Shown here: piece by piece, positions 1 to 4,896 of the stretch
How positions within the stretch are numbered: the stretch's first letter is position 1
Layout: the number at the start of each line of letters is the position of its first letter
Assembly: GCA_016200725.1 (NCBI GenBank)
Contig: JACQEE010000110.1
Span: forward strand, 1 to 7,130
Reading direction: 5' to 3'
Length of the DNA stretch: 7,130 nt
Source: Chloroflexota bacterium
GTDB lineage: Bacteria > Chloroflexota > Dehalococcoidia > SHYB01
Translations under genes and position numbers: made by a program
Notes under the pieces: generated by a model
Database searches by the model: none
Told to the model about the DNA's origin: nothing
Seen by the model: the letters and a program-made list of their open reading frames with translations, nothing else

Positions 1-700
1 CGCCCGCAGGCTCAATGGTCACCGCGAAGCCATCGGCCTTGCCCACGTCGCCGTTGACAATAGCCGTCCCCTGGCGTGTGGCATCGATCTGCATGAGGCC
101 GGCGCTGACTGGGACGCCGACGCGGAGCAGCCACATCTGGTAGGTCTTGTCGGCAGCCAGCGGGACCAGGCCGCTTGCGCGGAATGTCGTGATGCCCTGA
201 TCCATCAGCGAGACGAGTTGGCCGGTCGCGCCGGGGGCTACATCGGTGCCGGTGGCTTTGACGACGTGGACGCTGCCTCGGACCTGCGCGAGTTCATCGG
301 CACGCTTGTTTGCGGTTTCGTGTAGATTCACGTTCCAGATAGCAAGGCCTATGACCGCTGCTCCGGCGACACCGGCAGCCATGGCGTATGGAGCCGGGCT
401 ATTCAGCGTGAAGAACCGCTTCCACCAAGGGACCCTTTGCGGTTGCGCCGCATGTTGCCGAGACCTGGCGGTCGCGAGATCGTCCTGGATGCGGGCGATC
501 AACTTAGCTTTCAGCGTCGGTGAGGGGGAGGCGTCTTCGCTGGCCAGAGGCATCAGCCCCACCACGGGGCGATACTCGCGAACCAAGCGCGCGCAGTTCT
601 CGCATCCCTTCAGGTGCGCTTCTAGGTCCCCTCGCTCGTCTCGGCTCAGTATCGAGAGCGTGTAGCCAGGGATGAGTTCTTCGGCTGCTTTGCAGTCCAT
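1..700 (-). CDS. Anti-sigma factor, zinc-finger / RskA type (3' end cut by window edge)
   Basis: Likely membrane-anchored inhibitor of the ECF sigma factor encoded just upstream. I translated 233 codons from the ATG at 700 down to the window edge; no stop is reached, so the C-terminus is missing. Residues 1-45 look like a zinc-binding anti-sigma (ZAS) domain: Cys3, then His29-x3-Cys33-x2-Cys36 (AHLKGCENC). Residues about 105-122 (YAMAAGVAGAAVIGLAIW) form a single hydrophobic segment preceded by the basic WWKRFF, consistent with an N-in membrane anchor. The part after it resembles the RskA C-terminal domain, with YQMWLLRVGVPVSAGL at about 187-202 and FAVTIEPAG at 225-233. The start overlaps the sigma stop by one base (TGATG), which implies translational coupling. 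In this family the zinc domain binds sigma in the cytoplasm and the outer domain senses an extracytoplasmic or redox cue; the signal here is unknown. The family call is firm, the partner is inferred from adjacency. Confidence 0.9.
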   Translation of the reverse strand, partial: MDCKAAEELIPGYTLSILSRDERGDLEAHLKGCENCARLVREYRPVVGLMPLASEDASPSPTLKAKLIARIQDDLATARSRQHAAQPQRVPWWKRFFTLNSPAPYAMAAGVAGAAVIGLAIWNVNLHETANKRADELAQVRGSVHVVKATGTDVAPGATGQLVSLMDQGITTFRASGLVPLAADKTYQMWLLRVGVPVSAGLMQIDATRQGTAIVNGDVGKADGFAVTIEPAG

Positions 701-1269
701 CACGTAGCCGTCCTGATGCCGCGCGCCACCAAGTGACTGCGCATCTTGTCTAGGGCCAGCCGCAGCCGGCCCTTTACAGTGCCGAGCGGGACACCCATCG
801 CTTCGGCAATCTCGCTGTGGGTCATGCCCTCGAAGTACGCCATAGACAGGGTCTTACGCTGGTCGTCGGGCAAATTGGCCATAACGGTACGGAGAAGGCT
901 GCCATCGGTGCTGCGGACGACCTCATCCCAAGGATCGGGAGTGGTCAACCGATATTCGGCGTCAGTCAGGTCGGTGTCCTTGGACATCTTGCCCTTGCGC
1001 TTCCGTATGAAGTCGATCGAGCGATGATGCGTGCTGGAGAGGATCCAGTTGCGGACGGAGCCCTTCGACTCATCGAAGGTTCCGGCCTGACGCCATAGAT
1101 TGAAGAAGACTTCCTGCACCACATCCTCCGCCTGTCCGCGGTCGCCGAGCACTCGGAGCGCCAATCGAAACGCGAATGGCCCATATCGATCATAAAGTTG
1201 CTCCAACGCGGCCCCGTCCTGGCGGCGCACCTCCTGGAGCAAGTCAAGGTCACTCTTTGTGACAACCAT
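700..1269 (-). CDS. RNA polymerase ECF-type sigma factor (sigma70 family)
   Basis: This 189-aa protein has the normal length and two-domain build of ECF sigma factors. Region 2 spans about residues 23-93, with the typical AEDVVQEVFFNLWR (47-60) and the -10-recognition/melting stretch SVRNWILSSTHHRSIDFIRKR (71-91). A variable linker follows, then region 4 at about 124-180, including LPDDQRKTL and the helix-turn-helix HSEIAEAMGVPLGTVKGRLR (151-170) that contacts the -35 element. Together with the RskA-like anti-sigma downstream it resembles the SigK-RskA arrangement, but I do not claim orthology. It overlaps the anti-sigma gene by one base. No convincing Shine-Dalgarno precedes the ATG at 1269 (upstream bases read GTTGTCTACGTAACA), unlike the other genes here, so initiation may be weak or leaderless. 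Target genes cannot be read from this window. Confidence 0.95.
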   Translation of the reverse strand: MVVTKSDLDLLQEVRRQDGAALEQLYDRYGPFAFRLALRVLGDRGQAEDVVQEVFFNLWRQAGTFDESKGSVRNWILSSTHHRSIDFIRKRKGKMSKDTDLTDAEYRLTTPDPWDEVVRSTDGSLLRTVMANLPDDQRKTLSMAYFEGMTHSEIAEAMGVPLGTVKGRLRLALDKMRSHLVARGIRTAT

Positions 1270-1495
1270 TGTTACGTAGACAACCGCAGGTCGGATGACA
1301 GCACTTTAGATGTTCGCAAAGAAGCCTAGTGAGGTGCGCGGGCGCGGTCAAGGCGCGGGAGGCGCCGGGTAGTGTGCCAGGTTGCCTCCTCACCGCGAGT
1401 TTTCCCATCTCCCGCCATCCAACTCCTGTGCCGCGTGCCTCTTGCGTACGCCCGTATACTAGAATTGTTGGAGAGGAGTCGTGTCTTGAATGCCT
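1270..1495. other. Intergenic region between AAA+ gene end and ECF sigma start
   Basis: Both flanking genes are on the minus strand. Besides the promoter candidate it holds a small GC-rich hairpin, GGCGC / GCGCC with a 5-base loop (1352-1366), which overlaps the -35 candidate. It also holds an inverted repeat ACTAGA (1458-1463) / TCTAGT (1495-1500) that straddles the AAA+ stop codon, with a nested AGAGG (1472-1476) / CCTCT (1493-1497). None is followed by a T-run on the minus strand, so there is no clear intrinsic terminator for the AAA+ unit. No further ORF is supported. Confidence 0.5.
1323..1351 (-). promoter_or_regulatory. Possible sigma70-type promoter for the ECF sigma gene
   Basis: On the minus strand TTGACC (1351-1346) is separated by exactly 17 bases from TAGGCT (1328-1323). 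The -35 box matches 5 of 6 consensus bases. The -10 box matches only 3 of 6, but these are the T, A and final T that matter most. Transcription would begin near 1316, giving a leader of about 47 bases before the sigma start. I found no convincing ECF-type autoregulatory promoter closer to the gene. Confidence 0.3.
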
Positions 1496-3022
1496 CTAGT
1501 TTGTGAATAGCGCAGGCTGTTTGCTGTCGGACTTGAACGGGGCGATGGCCTTTCCATTCCCTTTTGCAGGCTTCCCACTCGAGCCAAGGTCGGTGCCGCC
1601 ATCGCGGTCGCCACGCACTTCCTCGAGATAATCGCCCACCTGGTCAGCCATCTGCAGATGGCCTTTTACCTTCAGGCGCTGGTAGAGGTCCATCTCCCAC
1701 TCGATGCCGACGACTGGCCGCGGCATATGAGCCTTGACGGTCTGGGCGCCGACGATGCTGAGTGACCCAGGCGCGCGGTTGCGCAGGGGCTGGAGCCAGG
1801 AGAGCATGATGTCGCGGCCGGTAAGGCCAGCCTCGAAGGCGGCCTTCGCAAGGTCTTTTCGCTCGGAGTCCTTCAGTTCAAAGAACTCGGTATCGAGTTG
1901 CTGCTCGAGCATCTGTTGGATGGCGTCGGCCGATGGGCGGGAGACGAAGAAGACGTTGTCGCCGGCGCGCGAGATGAAAGCTTCATCGATGCGCGTGGGG
2001 TCGTTCGTGGTGCCGACGACGATGACGGTGGAGACGCCGCCTTCATCCACGATCTTCTTGCGCAGGACGCTCATCTCGTTGCGGACATCGGCTGTCCACT
2101 TCTGTTGAGGCAGGTTGATATCGCCCTTCTGATCCTTGACGCCCTCGTGGCGAACGGCCTGGGCAATCTGCTTTCGAAGGTCAACGACCTGTTTGTCCTT
2201 CCAGAGGCGGCGGATGCGCGACTCGGTATCGAGTTCCTGAAGACCTTGAATATCCTGGATCACCGAGTTCACGATGTCGCGGTATTCCTCGTGGGTGTTG
2301 CCATCCGCGCGGTTGCCGACGAGGGAGTCGATTTCGTCAAGCATGAGCAGCACCGTGGAGCCCTTGTTGCAGGCCTCGCGTGCCGCACTTATGTACTGCT
2401 CGACGTGCTTGGCGGACATGCCGAGGTAGGGGTCCTTGATGTCCGTCGACTTGATAACCTTTAGTTTCACGTCGAGGGTGCAGCCATCGCCTCCGGGCGT
2501 GGACAGTTTGCTGGCCATCGCCTTCGCGAGCATGGTCTTGCCGCAACCATACGGTCCGAAGAAGAGGAAGACGCGGGGCGGAAGGTTCTGCAGGATCAAG
2601 AACCACTCGGGGTGCGTCAGATAAAAAAGGGCCTGCTCGATGCGCGACTTGACCTGGCCGAGGCCAGCAATCTCGTCGAAGTCGCTCTTCATGAGCGGGT
2701 CCCACTCGACCTTCGAGGGGTCGAGTTTGGTGGACATGCCAGGCTTGGGACGCGGATCGGGGGCCAACGCCGGAGCCGGCTCGCTAGCGGGCTCAACGGT
2801 GATGCGATCGCCCTCCTTCAGGACAGAGGGGGCCTTGCGAGGCAGTTTGATCTGGTTGAGGCCGACGGTGCCGGCGACAACGGTCAGCGTGAAGATCGTC
2901 GTCGGGGCATTGATAGTGATGTCGTCTTTGTCTTTGAGCCCCAACTCCTGCATGGTGGCGAGGGCCATCTCAGCCGTCTCGCCGCCGGTCCTCTCAGCAA
3001 TGACCACGTAGCGCTTTGGCAT
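1496..3022 (-). CDS. AAA+ ATPase of the classic (Cdc48/Vps4-like) clade, function unknown
   Basis: This 508-aa protein is a single-ring AAA+ ATPase, probably a cytoplasmic protein-remodelling motor. Residues 1-78 look beta-rich (LGLKDKDDITIN, LKEGDRITVEP) and faintly recall the double-psi barrel N-domain of Cdc48/VAT. A Pro/Ala linker (79-97) follows. The ATPase core starts near 113 (SDFDEIAGLGQVKSRIE). Walker A is GPYGCGKT (156-163), with Tyr where Pro is usual. Walker B is LLMLDEID (225-232; Asp229, Glu230), sensor 1 is Asn340 in GTTND, and the SRH follows with Arg352 in SRAGD. The lid carries GLTGRDI (399-405), matching the G-x-S/T-G-x-D-I motif of Cdc48, katanin and Vps4. Residues about 262-329 are a charged insertion between the Walker B subdomain and sensor 1. 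The C-terminus (from about 470) is low-complexity. A GAGG lies 4 bases before the ATG. It is last in a three-gene unit, so its partners are probably the two upstream products. Confidence 0.9.
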   Translation of the reverse strand: MPKRYVVIAERTGGETAEMALATMQELGLKDKDDITINAPTTIFTLTVVAGTVGLNQIKLPRKAPSVLKEGDRITVEPASEPAPALAPDPRPKPGMSTKLDPSKVEWDPLMKSDFDEIAGLGQVKSRIEQALFYLTHPEWFLILQNLPPRVFLFFGPYGCGKTMLAKAMASKLSTPGGDGCTLDVKLKVIKSTDIKDPYLGMSAKHVEQYISAAREACNKGSTVLLMLDEIDSLVGNRADGNTHEEYRDIVNSVIQDIQGLQELDTESRIRRLWKDKQVVDLRKQIAQAVRHEGVKDQKGDINLPQQKWTADVRNEMSVLRKKIVDEGGVSTVIVVGTTNDPTRIDEAFISRAGDNVFFVSRPSADAIQQMLEQQLDTEFFELKDSERKDLAKAAFEAGLTGRDIMLSWLQPLRNRAPGSLSIVGAQTVKAHMPRPVVGIEWEMDLYQRLKVKGHLQMADQVGDYLEEVRGDRDGGTDLGSSGKPAKGNGKAIAPFKSDSKQPALFTN

Positions 3023-3041
3023 GTTGCCTCATCCAAGGGTC

Positions 3042-3080
3042 GACTCTGCCTCCCCCGGCGGGCCCAGGGGAGGCAGAGTC
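3042..3080. repeat. Perfect 14-bp inverted repeat (stem-loop) inside the AAA+ operon
   Basis: GACTCTGCCTCCCC (3042-3055) and GGGGAGGCAGAGTC (3067-3080) are exact reverse complements around an 11-base GC-rich loop. In the minus-strand transcript the hairpin would lie 55 bases after the stop of the 167-aa gene and end 19 bases before the AAA+ start codon, immediately ahead of its ribosome-binding site. Read on the minus strand it is followed by GACCCTTGG, with no U-run, so it is not a standard intrinsic terminator in that direction. On the plus strand TTGATTGTTC follows, but no plus-strand gene ends here. It may be an mRNA-stability or processing element, an attenuator, or a dispersed repeat. 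Confidence 0.85.
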
Positions 3081-3135
3081 TTGATTGTTCGGACTTGGCC
3101 ACCGCACGCCTCAAGGGCGAGCAGTGGTCGGCGCG

Positions 3136-3639
3136 TTATTGCACGCCGAACATGCTGTCGAGGCGATCGTCGTCGAGCCCACCGTCGACCTGGAGGATGC
3201 TGGCCTCGTCTTCGGCCTCGCGCCGCTTGATCATGTCGATCATTGGGTCGCTGCCGGCCTGCTCGTCGAGGCGCAGAACCTTGGTCATCTTGCCGAGCTT
3301 CCACGTCTGGGTGCTCAGCTCGAGCTCCAGGACGTTGAAGTCGATGGTGTCCTTGGCGACTTCGATCTTCGCCAGTTCGCCTTCGACAACTTCCTGCTGC
3401 TTGCGCAGCCAGTCGGTGCCGAGGCGAGAGAGGAGTTGCTCGCGCAGGATGATCTTGCGGCCACGGACGCGGGCGGCGGCCTTGAGCTCACTCTCGAGGG
3501 TGTGGAGCTGCTTGTGGTCCAGTTTGCCCAGGTAGCCCTTGAACTGGACGAGTTCCTCGTTATGGACTTCCTGGGGAGCGATCTCCTGGAGCAGGCCGTC
3601 CAGTGCATTGGGTGGAAGGGCTTCAGCAACGGTAGTCAT
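3136..3639 (-). CDS. Hypothetical 167-aa helical protein with acidic C-terminus
   Basis: I do not recognise a family. The sequence has no signal peptide or membrane segment and looks almost wholly helical. One amphipathic stretch spans about 27-72 and ends in a basic segment (ARVRGRKIILREQLLSRL, 57-73); another runs about 76-120. A short linker leads to a strongly acidic tail (EAEDEASILQVDGGLDDDRL, 141-160). The start at 3639 is supported by AAGGTGA a few bases upstream and by its 4-base ATGA overlap with the end of the 332-aa gene, which indicates translational coupling. The AAA+ gene follows after 113 bases. Small helical proteins with acidic tails beside AAA+ motors are often their substrates or adaptors (ESCRT-III with Vps4 is one known case), but this is only an analogy drawn from composition and context. 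Confidence 0.85.
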   Translation of the reverse strand: MTTVAEALPPNALDGLLQEIAPQEVHNEELVQFKGYLGKLDHKQLHTLESELKAAARVRGRKIILREQLLSRLGTDWLRKQQEVVEGELAKIEVAKDTIDFNVLELELSTQTWKLGKMTKVLRLDEQAGSDPMIDMIKRREAEDEASILQVDGGLDDDRLDSMFGVQ

Positions 3640-4634
3640 CGGCTCACCTTCTTGTTACCAATTTGGCCAACTGCGGCGTTGACCATCTTGGCCTTGATCC
3701 AAACAACCCGGCCTTCCTCGCGCAGCGTCTCAGCCTCGTTCATGATCTTGGCTTCGCGAGCGTTGTAGCGATCAAGCAGTTCTTTGATCGTCTTGAGGCG
3801 GTCGCGGAGCTGGCCCTCGCTCTGCTCGAGTTTCTGCTTCGTGCCCTTCTCGCGGGCGACGAGCGCGTCGATCGACTTCTGGCTCGGCGGGCCAAACATG
3901 ACGTGGTCTTCACTGATCTCCACGTTCAGGTCAAACCGCTTCTTCGCCTCGCGGAGGATGGCGCGGACATCGTCGGCGCCGTCGACGCCCATCTGGGCGG
4001 CGAGTTGCTTCAGAGGAATCGGCTGGCCGGCAGCATGGAGAAGAAACTCGGCATCGAAGAAGCGCTCCTTCATGATGTCGAAGTTCACCAGATAGCCGCC
4101 AACATCGGTGCCGAGATCCTGGCTGAAGGGCTGGTGATTGCTCACCACCTGGACCATGTATTCCTTCTTGACGATGCCATCCAGCGCCTGCATCAGATCA
4201 AGATACGAGAATCCCATGAGCCGCAGGAGCTCGCGGTCGGCGTGGACCATGCCGGTGACTTCGGTGATCACGCCTTCCATGAGCCAGTAGCTCTTGATCG
4301 CGTCGAGCACATACATGGAGCGGACGCTGAACGCGGTCTCGAGGTCCCGCCGGAACGACGCAATGTCGCGCGGGCGGATGTACCGCAGCAGGAAGCCGAA
4401 GCGGCTGCGGTCCAGAGAGTCTTTCGGGTTGAATGCCTTGGGGTCAAACGCCACAAGGTTCTCACCCTCCACGAACGCCAGGCGGCGCTTCATGGCCCAT
4501 TCGCGGAACGTCTTCTCGACGCTCGCAGGCTTGGAGCGGTCGGGCAGGACCTCGCACAACCCGTAGTACTGGATCATGCGCTCCCAATCACCCTTGCGCT
4601 CCCCAGAGATTGGCCACGCAATATTTATGGCCAT
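3636..4634 (-). CDS. Hypothetical 332-aa protein, possible winged helix plus coiled coil
   Basis: First gene of the AAA+ unit; family not recognised. No signal peptide or membrane segment is visible. Residues 1-190 are mixed, with WPISGERKGDWERMIQYYG near the N-terminus and many aromatic and charged residues. Residues about 194-248 (EFLLHAAGQPIPLKQLAAQM, then a long helix and EISEDHVMFG) have the helix-turn-helix and hairpin pattern of a winged helix, which is a by-eye judgement. Residues about 256-308 are a long charged helix rich in Lys, Glu, Arg and Leu (KQKLEQSEGQLRDRLKTIKE, 266-285), probably a coiled coil. The C-terminus is basic. A strong Shine-Dalgarno, GGAAGGAGG, precedes the ATG at 4634 at good spacing. 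Its last four bases overlap the 167-aa gene. Whether the possible winged helix binds DNA or protein cannot be told. Confidence 0.87.
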   Translation of the reverse strand: MAINIAWPISGERKGDWERMIQYYGLCEVLPDRSKPASVEKTFREWAMKRRLAFVEGENLVAFDPKAFNPKDSLDRSRFGFLLRYIRPRDIASFRRDLETAFSVRSMYVLDAIKSYWLMEGVITEVTGMVHADRELLRLMGFSYLDLMQALDGIVKKEYMVQVVSNHQPFSQDLGTDVGGYLVNFDIMKERFFDAEFLLHAAGQPIPLKQLAAQMGVDGADDVRAILREAKKRFDLNVEISEDHVMFGPPSQKSIDALVAREKGTKQKLEQSEGQLRDRLKTIKELLDRYNAREAKIMNEAETLREEGRVVWIKAKMVNAAVGQIGNKKVSR

Positions 4635-4659
4635 CGAGTCCTCCTTCCCTCTAGGGGAC

Positions 4660-4700
4660 GAACGGTTGTTACCACGTACGTCGTGGCTTAGAATCCGTTC
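4660..4700. promoter_or_regulatory. Nested dyad in the predicted leader of the AAA+ operon
   Basis: An inner inverted repeat CCACG / CGTGG (4672-4686) surrounds TACGT. An outer pair GAACGG (4660-4665) / CCGTTC (4695-4700) has almost the same centre (4680 against 4679). The dyad would begin about 8 bases downstream of the predicted start of the minus-strand transcript. It could be a repressor operator in roadblock position, or a hairpin in the 5' leader. It ends 25 bases upstream of the 332-aa gene's start codon. Confidence 0.5.
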
Positions 4701-4714
4701 AATACCGTATCTAA

Positions 4715-4744
4715 ATCATGCCAGTTACCTGGGAAAATTGTCAA
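4715..4744 (-). promoter_or_regulatory. Probable housekeeping promoter of the three-gene AAA+ unit
   Basis: On the minus strand a perfect TTGACA (4744-4739) lies 18 bases before CATGAT (4720-4715), which matches 4 of 6 of the -10 consensus. The predicted start is near 4708, with a leader of about 74 bases. The region just upstream (about 4745-4790) is clearly AT-richer than the surrounding DNA and could act as an UP element. Confidence 0.6.
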
Positions 4745-4751
4745 GAGGGTT

Positions 4752-4766
4752 TTGAACTAAATTCAA
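4752..4766. promoter_or_regulatory. Possible activator/operator dyad TTGAA-N5-TTCAA
   Basis: TTGAA (4752-4756) and TTCAA (4762-4766) form a perfect 5-bp dyad around CTAAA. It begins 7 bases upstream of the TTGACA box of the AAA+ promoter, where many activators bind. A further TTGAA occurs at 4775-4779. The motif lies in an AT-rich patch, so chance formation is possible. Confidence 0.3.
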
Positions 4767-4826
4767 GGAATTGGTTGAAAACTCGTTTGATCACCCCCTT
4801 CCCTTCCTGACAGTCATCAGCGAGAA

Positions 4827-4854
4827 TAGACAGCGCAGTGCACAGTTTTAGACT
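4827..4854 (+). promoter_or_regulatory. Weak candidate promoter for the HEAT-repeat gene
   Basis: TAGACA (4827-4832; 5 of 6 matches to the -35 consensus) is followed after 16 bases by TAGACT (4849-4854; 4 of 6 matches to the -10 consensus). Transcription would begin near 4861, about 36 bases ahead of the start codon. No better pair was seen on the plus strand of this intergenic region. Confidence 0.3.
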
Positions 4855-4896
4855 CCGGCCAAGGGCAAACCGGGGGTTGAGTGCCAGGAGGCCTAG

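Noticed and set aside
246..665. 139-aa plus-strand open frame near the left edge
   Set aside because: It mirrors the anti-sigma factor, whose zinc motif, membrane segment and RskA-like domain are clear on the other strand.
1458..1500. Inverted repeat ACTAGA/TCTAGT with nested AGAGG/CCTCT at the end of the AAA+ gene, as a terminator
   Set aside because: The arms are short, the loops are long and no T-run follows on the minus strand; the repeat also overlaps the stop codon. Too weak to call a terminator.
2612..3535. 307-aa plus-strand open frame spanning the hairpin between the AAA+ and 167-aa genes
   Set aside because: Ser/Arg-rich shadow of two better-supported minus-strand genes; no start signal or recognisable motif.
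3663..4691. 342-aa open frame on the plus strand antisense to the 332-aa gene
   Set aside because: It lies wholly opposite a gene with a strong ribosome-binding site, operon overlap and sensible composition. Its translation is rich in His, Val, Ala and Leu, as is typical of mirror frames in GC-rich DNA.
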